Shown here: piece by piece, positions 20,187 to 31,329 of the stretch
How positions within the stretch are numbered: the first letter of the stretch is position 1
How the letters are laid out: every line of letters starts with the position of its first letter
Assembly: GCF_963678635.1 (NCBI RefSeq)
Contig: NC_087062.1
Span: 79,175,200 to 79,239,199, forward strand
Source: Symsagittifera roscoffensis
Lineage: Eukaryota > Xenacoelomorpha > Acoela > Convolutidae
DNA length: 64,000 nucleotides
Direction of reading: 5' to 3'
Notes under the pieces: model-generated
Database searches by the model: none
What the model was told of the DNA's origin: nothing
What the model saw: the letters and a program-made list of their open reading frames with translations, nothing else
Translations under genes and position numbers: made by a program

Positions 20187-21700
20187 CTATATCAGGTTGG
20201 AGCGAACTATGAGGTTCGGGGTGTCCTGGTATGGGATCCCTGACTTGTCAAGCCATCTGGTGATTGGCAGCTTATCATAGGTGTCTTTTTCCAGAAAGAA
20301 AAAACTATCCCTAATCTCTGCCTGGTAAGCTTGCTTCTCTTCCAGACGCTCATAGAACTCCGTGTTCTCTCTGAGGCTGTCGTCATTTTGGTGTTTGTCA
20401 CGTGTTCGGTGCTCTCTAATCATGTGATAGCCATCCAGGCATACAATCCAGCGACCAATATAGCTCTGATCCATCAAATAAGTTTTTATAGCCTGGCGAA
20501 AAATCAATTTTCAAAGCGCATCTTAAAAGGACCACTCCCTAAGTAGGCTCTGTACTTTTCCACGAAAAGTAATTACTGCAAACATCTCCGCTTTTGGTGC
20601 ACCATATTTCCTTTCCGTATCGCTTAGGACTGTGCTCCCATAAGCTATGGGTCGGAGAATAGTCTTTTCATTCCATTCGTGTTCTTAATGAAGTATGCGC
20701 GAGATAGCGACAACTGATTCGTCTGTGTCTAGCACAAACATGCCTTGCTCGGTTGGCATGTCGAGGACCGGAGCCTCGCAAAGTTCGCGCTTGATGTTCT
20801 CAAAGGAGACTTGAGCGTCTTCAGTCCAGCTGAACTGCTTACCCTTGTTTCTCATCAATTGTTGCATAGGGTATATCTTGTCAGCATACCCCTTAACAAA
20901 CTCTCGATAGTAATTAGCGAATCCTAGGAAGCTCATCAATTGCGTGTCAGTCTTCGGTGTCTTCCAGGTCAGTACTGCTTCAACCGCTTCGGGATCCGGT
21001 CTGACCCCGTGTTTAGCCTCAAAGCGACCCAGATACTTGATTGAGTCTCTGAGGATTTCGCACTTGGAGGGTTTGCATTTCAGGTCGGCCTGTTTCACGC
21101 AGTTGAAGACTTGGTCGTCTAGGGTGGGTGTCAATGTGGTCCTACAGGGTGGGTGTCGCGATCACAACATCGTCAACGTAACATATTATGAGGTTCCCGT
21201 AATTCTTTGTTACATTCGTGAGTGCCTGGGTTATCACTCGTAGAAATGTAGCCGTTGCGTTGCATAGTCCAAACGGCATTCTCTTCCACTAAAACTGTCC
21301 CAAATCACATGCAAAGCCCGTTTTGTCTCAATCCTGTTTCCTGAGAGGCACTTGCCAGAATGCACAGCGCAAATCTAATGTTGTGAAGAATTTTGCGTCT
21401 GCCAATTTCGAGAGACTTTCATTGATGCGGGGGATCGGATATGCAACTTTTATGGTTACTACGTTCAAGTAGCGGAAATCACAACAAAATCTAAGTTACC
21501 CCCTTTTTTCTTAGCCATGACCACGCCACAGGCCCACGGGGACTTCGATGGCTCATTCATGTCATATTCCACTAACATCTCATTTTATTTCCTGCATGCT
21601 TTCTGTATGTGGGCGTGATTCTCCTAGCTCCCTCCCTGTGAGGTACCGAACCCTCTCTCTATAGCATGTTCGTTAAAATTGCAACAACCTATGTCGGCTT
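20187..21700 (-). pseudogene. Gypsy reverse transcriptase and RNase H, broken
   Basis: The catalytic YVDD box is encoded at 21169-21180 in the context ICYVDDVVIATPTL. It is followed by a stop and a 26-bp local duplication (AGGGTGGGTGTC at 21121 and 21147). The thumb/connection frame 21134-20685 shows LKCKPSKCEILRDSIKYLG, FLGFANYYREFVKGYADKIY, and the beginning of RNase H, MFVLDTDESVVAISRILH, where the usual Ala/Gly after the Asp is Glu. RNase H continues to YIGRWIVCLDGYHMIREHRT (20460-20400). Upstream, palm pieces are visible on the minus strand to about 21700. Together with protease upstream and integrase downstream this is Ty3/Gypsy Pol. Several stops and frameshifts inactivate it. Confidence 0.85.
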
Positions 21701-22045
21701 TGTGCTTCGAAAAAACGTCTGCGTTCCGATTCAACGCCGCTCTAAGAGATTCCACTTCTTATTCCGATATCTTGCCTTTCAGGTGTTCTATCTGAAGTAA
21801 GACTGGTTTGTTTGCCGCTAATTATGGGTTTGTCTGTCTCTCAGGGAAGTTCGAGCAACTAGACAGCCCATAGTCTGTCTCTGATTTCATTGAAAACAAT
21901 TTTTTTAAAAGACTTAATCTCATTTCTTCTTTTTAGTCTACATTCTTGGTTGGCATGTAATGAGCACTCGGTTACTTTGATCCTCTTCAAACTCCTCATA
22001 CTCTGCTACTATGTGTTTAGAAGCAATGCATAGCCAAGTTTCTTT

Positions 22046-22659
22046 TCACGTTGTATTGTCATTCAACAACACACTCACACATACTCCGTTCTTAGTGAGT
22101 GAGAAGCTTCTTCCTAAAATAGCTGAGCTCTTACTGTTTGGGTTGGGGACCAGAAATACTTGTCTGTTGTTGCCAAGTTCATTCAAATTCCTCATGCTAT
22201 ACATCGCCACTACAGCCTGATTTGGTTTTAACCTAATTTTCCGATCTAGGAAAATTGGCACCTTCGGTTGATTAATCAAGATTTTATAAACAGGTTTGTT
22301 TTCACACTTCCTCTCGGGGTACTTGATTCGTATCAACCCGTCCTTAAGGTCGATCAAAACGTCGAATTTGCGCACGAAGTTTCGTCCTAGGATGAACTGG
22401 TCGGATTTGTCCAATTTTTCGACAGCCAGAAAACTCATCCAGAGATGCCTTCCTCCGAGTTATAGATTGCGCCCTGATTTGCCGCAGCCGTTCTGTTATT
22501 AGTCGGTATCAAATCCGACCTATTGAAGCCCATATCGGTCCAGTTGTGTATGGGCATGACACTGACCACAACTCCGGTGTCAACTAGTCCCTTCACGGAG
22601 AGTTGTCTGCCTGGCACGTCCAGTACGTGTGCTGCTAGGGCCGCATCTTGTTCAAGCAT
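22046..22659 (-). pseudogene. Gypsy retropepsin (aspartic protease) region
   Basis: The frame 22659-22435 contains VKGLVDTGVVVSVMPIHNW, with the catalytic D-T-G at about 22580-22588. The usual Ala/Ser after the Gly is Val. The flap region and second hydrophobic strand follow. A short shift leads to frame 22438-22046: FILGRNFVRKFDVLIDLKDG is the ILG-x-x-F C-terminal signature of retropepsins, and the rest is the protease-RT linker. The enzyme would mature Gag-Pol. The DTG and ILG motifs in this order before RT make the call firm. Confidence 0.8.
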
Positions 22660-23318
22660 GGTATTCGTCGTACCTTAAGCTCTTCTTGGTCATTTGCATT
22701 GGTCAAGTGAGCTTTTGCGTAAATTTTTATGTCGTCCACGCTCATGAAAATCGGGTATGGGCCATATACTTCTATATAATGTCCATCTACTCTCATAAGT
22801 CTCGGCCCACCTGTTAGGAGTACCGCTCTCACGACCCTTGCAACTAATTTGGGTTCTTTTGCTCTCAAGTAGTCTGCATAGATGTCCAAGTGTACCATGG
22901 TGATTTCCGAGGGCTCACTTAAGCTCTTCACCACCTGATGACCTGCGACCCAATTGATTGACATTATCTTGCTTCCGTCTCTTGTCATAACAAAGGTCTT
23001 CCCTGAGATGACATTCAACTTCGTCTTGGGTTCCTGGTTGTCTTCTTCTTTCACTGTCTTCTCTAGGGTATCCAGTTTCTTGCGCAAATCTGTATTTTCC
23101 AGTTCAGACCTCACCCATAGTTCAACTTCTTTCGTAACTAACTCTTGTTGAACCTTCTGTAGTGTTTTCCGAGCCGCCAGGCCATAATCTACCCTGAGCG
23201 CACTAGCTGGTGCAGCCCCAAGGCTTGAGGAAATTGCCTCATCCGGCAAATTTTTCAAATTTTTAATTGTGATTGTGCCTTGTGTCACTTCTTTCTTCCG
23301 CCAGTCAGCTTCATTCAT
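22635..23318 (-). pseudogene. Gag-protease linker domain of the Gypsy element
   Basis: A 227-codon minus-strand frame starting MNEADWRKKEVTQGTITIKN. It has a charged helical stretch (LQKVQQELVTKEVELWVRSE), then a beta-rich region with KLNVISGKTFVMTRDGSKIM and PRLMRVDGHYIEVYGPYPIF. It is one of the longest intact frames in the element and overlaps the protease frame by 25 bases. The region lies between the zinc knuckles and the protease and has no named domain known to me. The overlap near 22650 probably reflects a former continuous polyprotein with one slip. Confidence 0.55.
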
Positions 23319-23339
23319 TACGCGTGCTCGACTAACCTT

Positions 23340-23873
23340 TAATCGTGAAAGCGCCGCTTAATGGCGTGGATGCTTCGCGTCCGCTACTGCATCCCTAAAC
23401 TGAGTACAGTCCAATTTGAAATGGCCTTCCAGATTTCAAAAGAAACATCTCGGTCCATATTTCATTATGAGCCCTCTCACATATTCTTCGTGGTATTCGT
23501 CAGTTGCAACAACGTCGTGAAGAAAGTAATCAATCGCTTTCATGTTTTGTTAATACGTGGAACAGACTGAGACTTGATGGTTCAGTCAATCACAGTTAGC
23601 GCATGACATCCTTTTGTCCATGTCATCACGAGGTTTACCCCAATCAAAACTTGTGCCGGTATTCGTTCCGCGATTCTGTAGTAGCAATTCTGAGCCCTTG
23701 GTTTTGTTGTAGCGATTCTGAGCCCGTGGTTTTATGAGCAGATTTTCACGCAATTTCAAGCGCGAAACATTGCGCGTGGGCACGGAGTCCGCTGACAAGG
23801 TAGAGTGGGTGGCCAACCTGGTCTTCAGTTCATCACGCTTTACTCCGCCCAAGAACTTCAAGGTTAAGGCCAA
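23340..23873 (-). pseudogene. Gag nucleocapsid with two CCHC zinc knuckles
   Basis: On the minus strand, after a frame 23873-23586 ending DKRMSCANCD, the same phase continues through stops. Knuckle 1 at 23603-23562 has C-x2-C-x4-H-x4-C spacing, with a TGA replacing one spacer residue. Knuckle 2 at 23447-23406 has the same spacing (CFF-stop-NLEGHFKLDC), its second Cys codon changed to TGA. About 38 codons separate them. CCHC knuckles package retroelement RNA. This directly places the end of Gag and shows at least three premature stops. Confidence 0.75.
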
Positions 23874-24573
23874 GTTCCTTTCTATGATTCACCCATCAGG
23901 AATACAATTCCTTCTGAGCAGTTCGAGGCCATCCAAAATTTTGTCAATGGGCTCATCATATCTTTGGCGCCTCTATTCAAATTTCATCATCGCCTGATGC
24001 CCCTGCACACCCGAGCCGAAACAATTCAATCGGATTTCAAAGGTTTTGCGAGCACTGTCACGTTCATTTGTCCTTTTTGCCATCAAATAGATTAGGGCCG
24101 TGCCTTCTAAGTTGTTCGTCAATGCGCTACATTCCAGATTCTTTGAGAAGTTTTCTTCCTCAAAATGACTTCACTTCCTCTATCCAAGTATCAATGCAGC
24201 CATCTGACTCATCTTTGTAGGACTTCGGTCTCTTGGGTGTCCTTCACGACCTTTCTCCTCTCTCGGTAGACTTCAAAAGTTTAATAATGAACGTCTCAAG
24301 AGACCTGTTCAATGGTAGTCTCGCAAAAATGTGGTCAAACCCATCTGATCTGCGGCACTGTGGGCAAACGTGCCCCCGATGTGGCTTGCGCCTCTGGCGT
24401 GATTTGATCCGTGCAACCTGCCCTCGACCGGCTGCCCTAGGTCTCTCTCTATGGTTAGTCTCAAAACTTCTTCTAAGTCTCGGGGAGCCTCTGCATGTCT
24501 GGGGCTCTGAATCCGTCAGCAGCCTGCCGCGAGTTTTCCATTGGACCAGAATGATTTTCTTGGTTTCTGCTGC
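23874..24573 (-). pseudogene. Eroded middle of Gypsy Gag
   Basis: Several short minus-strand frames between the helical N-terminal Gag fragment and the nucleocapsid. One basic stretch near 24440-24340 contains HRGHVCPQCRR, whose C-x2-C suggests a further metal site. Too broken to reconstruct. Confidence 0.4.
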
Positions 24574-25535
24574 TCAAGAGTTCGTCAAGTTTGCCGGCAC
24601 CATTAGATCAGTCTTAGCGTCCAATATTTTCTCCAAGTTTTTCCACGTTTGAGCATAGGTTTTGTCATGATCGTTCAACAGTCGCTCAATCTCCCGTGTC
24701 ATTCTGCTGTCTCTTTCTTCAGATTCCTTGGTAGCTAGGGCCAACTCTCGACAAAGCACTAATGGGTGTTTTGTATCAACTGGCCTGGTCGCTTCTCCTA
24801 ACCTCTCATGGCCCAGCTGAGCCCTCTCCACCACTCGATTGATCCTTTTCGTCATATCTTTCCGCAATTCTTCAAGGCATGTCATTACATTGGCAAACAT
24901 GGCACTCACATCACTGTCTGTTCCTAAACTGGGGTCAGACCTAGAGACGATGACGTCAATTAAGGTTACAGCCTAGTGCTCGATGACGCTCCACCTTTTT
25001 GCGTGCCCATCGACATCATCAGCCTATCGAATAACGAGGACGCTCCCATAATTATCCAATCTGACATCGGTCTTGATGGCGAATTGGTCATTGCTTTCTT
25101 ATTCTTCTCTTTTCTCGCGCTAAGAGTGAAATCCGTGTCCGAGTGCATTAGTCCTGGATGGTCGAAGCCAGAAGATAGTCCTTCAGTTTGGACCGATATC
25201 ATGTGTTCATCGTTCGACGTTTTTAAACTCTTTTTTGCTCTTGAAATCGATTGTTCTTCCCTGGGACTTACGCTCGACATCATCGCGTTCTTACTCTGCT
25301 TGGCCAGAAAGGATTGCTCCTTTCTCCGACTATTGTTCACGGTCTCCGATCTAGAAGTCCCTTTCAATAAAAGTTCCTCTCCTGCATCGGCATCGAGACG
25401 CTCAGAGGTTTTCTGAGATTCTTCAATTCTTTTCCGCTCAAAGTCGTCTCCGGACCCTTTTATGAATTCGTGATGGTGGCGGTCGGGTCGGATCGGCGTT
25501 TGTTCCCCAACCTCGAAGGGATCAGTTGGTTTCAC
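24574..25535 (-). pseudogene. N-terminal Gag-like fragments of the Gypsy element
   Basis: Two minus-strand frames. 25535-24966 is a 189-codon Ser/Lys/Glu-rich, low-complexity protein (MKPTDPFEVGEQTPIRPDRH, then RRKEQSFLAKQSKNAMMSSV). 24909-24574 is a helical fragment, MSAMFANVMTCLEELRKDMT, with KTYAQTWKNLEKILDAKTDL. Position at the 5' end of the coding region and composition fit a disordered Gag N-terminus followed by a coiled coil. A stop and spacer at 24910-24965 separate them. The assignment is by position rather than by motif. Confidence 0.5.
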
Positions 25536-25679
25536 GTCTCCTGCCCGGTCTCAGCGTTTCGCTCTTCTTCACCATCTAGATTCTTCTCGCTTCTTAGTTT
25601 CATTCCGCTCACTAAAAGATCAGTACAACCTTCACTCGTTGCCTCACTAGCAAAAACGTCGGAGACTTAAATCTCCGCG

Positions 25680-26030
25680 TCAATTCTTTAAATATCTAGA
25701 AATATCTTTTTAGTCTCTTAGAGATTCTATGAATGACTCAGCTAAGATCAAACACGGCGTCTACCCAGAGATGATTTAATATTAACTCCACTCAAACACT
25801 TAGTGTATAATAGTATCGCAAAACTCGCAAGAAATAAAAACTTACACTTAACAATAAAACAACAACACACCCTATAGGTGACAGCGATATCTCGTATCAG
25901 TCTCATTTTACCGCTGCAGATGTATCAAATCACTGCCTCGTTTAAAATTAAACTATTATTTGTAAAGTAGCGGTGATGGCATCAAAATATATATAATTAT
26001 TGATAAAATAAAACCTAATCTTAAAGAAAA
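25680..26030. other. Noncoding leader-like DNA
   Basis: AT-rich, no ORF. It lies upstream of gag on the minus-strand element. Confidence 0.4.
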
Positions 26031-26039
26031 AAACCTCAC

Positions 26040-26380
26040 TCAATTGGAACACTCCAAATGAACGACGACCAGGACACTGTCGTCTCAAGCGAGTGTCTCT
26101 TTGGTAATGAACTCACCGAGGTACTCTTCTATATGTCCTGTGGTTGTTCGAGCAGTCCTACTAAGTAGCTCAAGGCAATCTCGGTTCGAAAGTGTTTAAA
26201 ATCTAAGCAAACGCTCTTCCACACTCGGACAGCTCCAACTGCACGAGAGTAGCTAACAATTTTCTCTTCTCAAGTGAGTGATTCAAACCTAATACACTCA
26301 CCGAGGTCTTCTTCTATGTGTCCTCGGATTGACCAAGCCTTCCTACTAAGCAGCTCAAGGCAAGCTCAAAACGAAAAAAG
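26040..26380. repeat. Two-copy diverged ~186-bp tandem repeat
   Basis: ACTCACCGAGGTACTCTTCTATATG at 26112 recurs as ACTCACCGAGGTCTTCTTCTATGTG at 26298. Both are followed by CCTACTAAG(T/C)AGCTCAAGGCAA and preceded by related GACAxxxTCC and CTCAAG(C/T)GAGTG segments. It lies in the leader of the minus-strand Gypsy element. Confidence 0.75.
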
Positions 26381-26399
26381 TAATCAAAAAAGTTTGTTA

Positions 26400-27500
26400 G
26401 GGTACTCCTGATGAACCCGATGTCGAATCCAAAGTTGATTACTTTACTAACGAGGGTTACTCAGAGCTTTAGTACACTCTGGAAAATTACCTCGGAGGGT
26501 TCCCTAAGGTTTTACAAATTTTCAACTCTTGTTTCGAAGAGGCCTCCGGCTAGCGCCAAAATGAATCCCAATAGACTAAATCTGCTCTGGGGGTTTTATC
26601 TGAACCACTTTGGAGGGTCCCTCAAATCATTTACATCGAGGAGGCATGTTAAGGGACTTAATAGTCTTCGGACGATTACCTCGGATGATTCCCCAAAAAT
26701 CACGTATTTTGACCGCGGTATACATTGTGGGATAAAAATGAGGTTCTATAAAAATTTCCGTCGCTCGGAGGGTTCCCTAAAAACTGGACCCTCCAAATTG
26801 ATAAATTCTTTTTAAAAAAAATTTCTGAAACTATCAACCAAAAAACGGTTGCGTGTCAGAAAATTGATCAAAAATTTCGACCTATGGTACCAAATTCATT
26901 GTAATTGGTTCGTCTAAGAGGAATCAGCAAAAATGCGTTTGCTAAATTGGCCTTTTTTCACTACCTAACAGTGCTTGAAACAGCACTGTAAAATACTGAA
27001 ATAATTCATAAAAAACCGTACCAAAATTGGTTTAAAAACAAAAACTTGGCCAAAAACTATCGGTTTTGGACCCTCCGATTCCTTCCTTTTCCGATCAGTA
27101 AGTCTCTATTTCTATCCACGGAGCTATTCGGAGGGTTTTTGGTTTTTTGAAAATTGTTCTAATAACTGAACTCGTTGTGCTAGCAAGCTCCTAGCGTAAA
27201 TGTTACTAACTCAAAAGAACAATCCTCAAATCATATTGACGAAATTCAGACAATTAAGGAAATTGCAGAAGCTTTATTTTGTTCGGAAAAACTTGTCTAT
27301 CCAAAATTTTGGGGTTAACAGTTTGGTCAAGCATCGGTATTTTTCGATAAAATTAGGGTGTTTTTCTGGTCTAAACGGGAGATAGGTAAATGTAATAGTC
27401 GTTAATAATTTTTACTATATCCTCCTGTACACCATAACACCCGAATTGAGACCCTCAACTCGGAAATTTGCAATCGTTGGAGGGTAAAACTGGACCGCGC
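26400..27500. repeat. Region with dispersed TCGGAGGGTTCCCTAA motifs
   Basis: The word CGGAGGGTTCCCTAA or a close variant appears near 26492, 26622, 26683, 26766 and 27129, with its complement GGACCCTCC near 26785 and 27068. Spacing is irregular. An open frame at 26411-26815 crosses it but has repeat-like composition and no motif. Confidence 0.55.
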
Positions 27501-27589
27501 CAGTTGTGTCCCCCACCAACTAAGTCTACTGAAATATAACCCGAACGATTCTAAATTTGTGCTAACAATACCCAAATAGGAAAGTCAGA

Positions 27590-28200
27590 TCACATCTCGT
27601 CCGGAATAAGTGCATACTGTCATTTTATGTCTTTTACTTTTTTGGTCATTTTTGGGTTTTTTTATCTTTATACTTTTTCGTTCTCAAGTAAATTTGTTTT
27701 TGTCTTTTTCTGGGTTATACACTGTTTCTGTGTGGTTTTACGCTCTCTCTTTAGTTCTTTTTGGTCCCGGGACCTTGGGATAACTGGTTCTAGACTTGCC
27801 ACCTAACCCTCCGACCCCCGGAACTTTGGGTCCTAACCTAGTTAAAAAGCTGAATCGTACCAGGCAAAGGGTCCGCACCTTCCGCCTAGTACATTGCAGG
27901 ACATTATGGCCTCTAGCTCGGGCATACGCCTGGAGCGGAGGGCTCGTCGCTGAAACGTTTGCTGATAGTGATGGTCTATTGCCTCCAACAATCCCACACA
28001 GGAGCGTCATAAAAACGTCTATGTAACATTCGCCCAGACATTACACGGTCACTGAGTGTAAAAAACTACCTATTGGCGACTGGCTGACGTCAGTTACTTA
28101 ATTCTACTCTTTTTAACCGTCTAGACCTAGCTAAACAAAGGACTAAGTAAAAAATTACCATTTTTAGGCCTACAGTCAAACGGCGGTTTCATGACACGTG
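27590..28200 (-). repeat. LTR/leader-like DNA of the minus-strand Gypsy element
   Basis: GC-rich core at 27770-28000 followed by 28025-28195, which matches the reverse complement of 16455-16650. Likely the 5' LTR or leader in minus orientation. LTR ends were not determined. Confidence 0.5.
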
Positions 28201-28429
28201 AGGGTACGGATCCGCTCTGGAGGATGTCCCACTTGACCTTCCTTCCATCTGATCTCCTTCAGTTAAGCGTCTTATCGTTTCGTGTTATCACGATGAAAGG
28301 CTTCGTTTTCTCTGTTTTTCTTTTGACTGATTTTCGTCTCGTTAATCCGGTTGTCTGTTTTTATAGTGTTTTTTGGACGAAATGGCCGTTTTCAAATTTC
28401 TGAGAATTTAATCTTCCTAATTGTTCTTT

Positions 28430-28690
28430 AAATTTTCCCTCTGCTTAGTTCAGCGTTTCCTGTGTTTTTCACTATTGATTATCGTCGCTCTGAATTTCAC
28501 GTCTTTTCAGGTGTGGGAAAATTATAATTGTCTTTGCAACCAAACGAATTTTTGAAAAATAACGTGTCAATCCATATTAATCTCTCCGATTTCGTTCACT
28601 TCGATGATTAACACGACTTATCGCTCGAAACATCTAATCGTCCCACTGAACTGTAACAATTAAGAAATAGTTTCTCTTGGGCAAGCGTTT
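28430..28690 (-). pseudogene. Non-LTR retrotransposon C-terminal fragment (copy 1)
   Basis: 28436-28620 matches 32096-32290 in the same orientation (for example CTGCTTAGTTCAGCG, TTCACTATTGAT and AAAATTATAATTGTC). On the minus strand the upstream part preserves a degraded W-D-D...SRVNHR counterpart of the clearer protein block at 32.3 kb. It is therefore a second, older remnant of the same element. Confidence 0.5.
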
Positions 28691-28699
28691 TTGGCCATT

Positions 28700-28971
28700 C
28701 TGGTCGAATGTCACAGCAATGTCTGGGGTTTTTCCAAAGAGACACTGACAGTGACAAGCAAGGCCATCGAGCGCAGTGTGCTTATCTATGAAGCACCAAT
28801 CTGGTCCCCACCATTTTCCCTTAGCACAGTCAACAAAAATTTTCCCTTAGCACAGTAACTGGTTGTGTGAAGATGACAAATATTGATGAACTTCACTGGG
28901 AAACAAAATTCTTGCCTTTAAAGACTCACGCATGCTTAAATAAAATTTGAGACTCACTTTATGCTCAATTA
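28700..28971. other. Spacer with short duplication
   Basis: ATTTTCCCTTAGCACAGT occurs twice, at 28813 and 28838. No gene. Confidence 0.5.
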
Positions 28972-29190
28972 ATGACTCCATTTCAATTTAGATTCCGCAA
29001 AAATTTCTCAACACAAAATGCATCGATTTACGTAACAGAAAGTATCCGAAAAAAAACGATTATACAAAAAGTGTTCATGCAGGTTTATTTGACTCTATTT
29101 CACAATACTTTTGACTCTATTCAACATAAAATTTTAGAAAAAAAAATACGCTGTTCTTTTGAAGTTATTACGTTTAAAAAATCATTCTAA
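28972..29190 (+). pseudogene. Non-LTR reverse transcriptase fragment (Jockey/CR1-like)
   Basis: A 72-codon frame reading TPFQFRFRKNFSTQNASIYV, then IRKKTIIQKVFMQVYLTLF and FDSIQHKILEKKI. This is the segment of LINE reverse transcriptase from the QFGFR-x6-STxxA motif to motif A (normally F-L-D-L-x-K-A-F-D-x-x-x-H). The catalytic Asp position of motif A appears replaced and the spacing has changed, and the frame dies shortly after. No adjoining RT motifs are left, so it is a short dead fragment. Confidence 0.75.
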
Positions 29191-29615
29191 ACGACCCATA
29201 CGTAGCGAGGAAAATTGAATGCAAATAGTTAGGTCTAATTCTTGGTTCTAATCTTTCGTTTCAATCCTAAGCAAAAAAATTTGCAAAAATGGCCCATAGA
29301 AATAAAGCGATAGATACCATTAGATAAAAACTTTCCCATTGCCTTTGATTGCTTTGTTTCATTGCTTAGCTTTAGGTCATTTAGATTATGCTGCAATGTT
29401 TTGAAGCAAAATATTGCCATTTCAATGATTTCCTTAGACGCGCAGTTGAACTGGGCTTTGAAACACACTTTTTCAGATCTAAATATAAATTTTTTGGAGA
29501 ACTACGGAAAAAAATCGTTTATCGGAGCTGAGAAAAGAATTGAGTTGAAATGTGTTAATTATCTATATCAGTATCTTGTTAAAACGGGCAAGCTTTTACA
29601 AATGCATTGAGGCTA
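29191..29615 (+). other. Unassigned open frames next to the RT fragment
   Basis: The frame at 29362-29610 (82 codons, LDAQLNWALKHTFSDLNINF) looks protein-like and follows the RT fragment in the same orientation. It could be a further degraded piece of the same element. No motif to prove it. Confidence 0.25.
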
Positions 29616-30100
29616 CAGACAGCGAATGATAGAATAATTTAACAAACAATGCAAATAATTATTGATAACCACTGTTCAACTGCTTCCCTGCAAAAAAATT
29701 TTAGTTTTTTTTTCTTCTGATTGTTAAAAAATGGAAATTGTTGCCCAGTAAATTAACCGTTCAAGAAAAAACTAAAAAAGTTTTACACTACTGAAATGAA
29801 ATCTAATCCTAAATGAACGCATACAAAGACATGGCGTGAATTCCGTTTTCATTAGTTGATTTGCAGCAATTGTATGTTCAGTTTGACAATGTTTTTAAAA
29901 AATTTACCTTGATACAATTTGTACGATTGTACAAAAGTTTTTTTCACTCCTAAGTTGATTATTTTATTGATGTAATAAATTAATCTCATTTTATTCAAAC
30001 ATGAGTACTTTAATTAAAATTGAAAGTAATATCTATGATTATACTAATGCATTGACTATTCTGTATAGTAATTAAAGTGTTTCTTCTTCTTCAGAGACCT
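29616..30100. other. AT-rich spacer
   Basis: Nothing recognisable. Confidence 0.4.
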
Positions 30101-30900
30101 GCTGGTAAAACAAATTCTAGTCGGATGACAAGTGAGTCACTGGTGTGACTATCAGACAATCTAACATCCAGTTGGACGACGCATCGAACTCACTTTCCTC
30201 ACAGCCTACAGTGTTGAAATCCAACAACATCTGGATGATGGCTTAATAAGTCGTAAAAGCTATCGGAAAGCTCTGAGGGTTATCCTTCACAACGAGGTCA
30301 AAAATTACCTCAAATCTTCAAAGCTATTAGAACCTGTACCATCCACCTCAAATGTCTGACAGTGAATCTGAGTTACCACGGAAATAGCGCATACAGCTTG
30401 CTCAATTTCGCTCCGGGTACAGTCCGATCACTCAGTCATACACAAGCCGCATAAAAAGGTAGATACACAATTTTTGACCAGACAGTAATGAGACGCCGCT
30501 TGACGTGCATTTTTTGTTTAGCTGCAATGGAAACCCAACTGGCCTGACTACTGAAGACCTCTGGCTTCATCGCATCGAAATTATTGAGTTCCCCAGACCT
30601 CAAATCACGAGGGAGTAGGAGAGCTGAACTCCCTTTAGAATCAAATCTAGTGAAAAAATGACAAACAGGCCCTCTTTTTAACAGCACACATCGACAACGA
30701 CGAAGAGCTGACTTCAAAAATGGATCAGAAAAACCTAAACGAGTCCAGTGCTTAGACCGTAACCGTATTCAAGTAGCCATTCATATGGCATACCCCGACT
30801 TATCTTCTTGGGGACAAGGGCACTGGGCAGGGACTAGCTGAAACCCAATCAAAATTCATCTCATACGAAATCCGGCAGACGATGGCGTTGTGCGTAGCTG
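30100..30900 (-). other. GC-richer mobile-element-like remnant, unidentified
   Basis: About 800 bp with higher GC than its surroundings and a coding-like minus-strand frame at 30717-30436 (93 codons). It reads SALRRCRCVLLKRGPVCHFF, then RDLRSGELNNFDAMKPEVFS and KQKMHVKRRLITVWSKIVY. The composition and island-like edges suggest a decayed transposon. I could not place it in a family. Confidence 0.35.
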
Positions 30901-31207
30901 ATACAACAACAACGTTTAAAAAGCTTGAGCATTGCGAGATAGTGAAGTCCGCATTTAAATATATAATAGATAGCAAACAAGAGGAGAAATTTGTTTGAAT
31001 ACATAATTAAAAGCTGTTTCTGTGAGCAGATAGTCCTCTCTTCGTAGCTCATTGTGGTGACAATTTCTTGTGTCACATGGATGTTGGACACTATGCTAAT
31101 TTTTATTTCAACTTTCAGTAGCACGTGCTCAGCAGTAGTTCCAATACCACCCCACAGATCAATAAATATAAATTCCAAAAAAAAGATGATTTAAATGATA
31201 TTTTTCC

Positions 31208-31242
31208 GCAAGCAAAGCGTTACAAGCTATCGCTTTGCTTGC
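31208..31242. other. Perfect 12-bp hairpin
   Basis: GCAAGCAAAGCG (31208-31219) and CGCTTTGCTTGC (31231-31242) pair perfectly around an 11-base loop. It stands in unannotated AT-rich DNA. Confidence 0.6.
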
Positions 31243-31329
31243 AGATGAATATAATCATCTTCTCCCTTAAAGGAATGAAAATTAAGATTTGTCAAAAAAA
31301 CCATGTTACCTTTGAGTCCTCATTTTACT

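Larger units (their letters stand above)
17232..28200 (-). mobile_element. Decayed Ty3/Gypsy retrotransposon (minus strand)
   Basis: Reading from 25.5 kb down to 17.2 kb on the minus strand the order is gag with two CCHC knuckles, aspartic protease, reverse transcriptase, RNase H, spacer, integrase with zinc-binding domain, and an acidic C-terminal extension. PR-RT-RH-IN order defines Ty3/Gypsy. 25.7-28.2 kb on the 5' side has leader/LTR-like DNA that includes a segment matching 16.46 kb. Every domain carries stops or frameshifts. No clean pair of direct LTRs with target duplication was identified, so the outer limits are approximate. Confidence 0.85.

Noticed and set aside
26411-26815. 134-codon plus-strand frame
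   Set aside because: Lies in leader DNA with repeated CGGAGGGTTCCC words and has no protein motif.
16455-28195. The 16.46/28.03 kb inverted pair as terminal inverted repeats of one 12-kb DNA transposon
   Set aside because: The interior encodes retroelement Gag-Pol, and the pair reads in sense with the ORFs on each side, so a shared LTR or leader is more likely.
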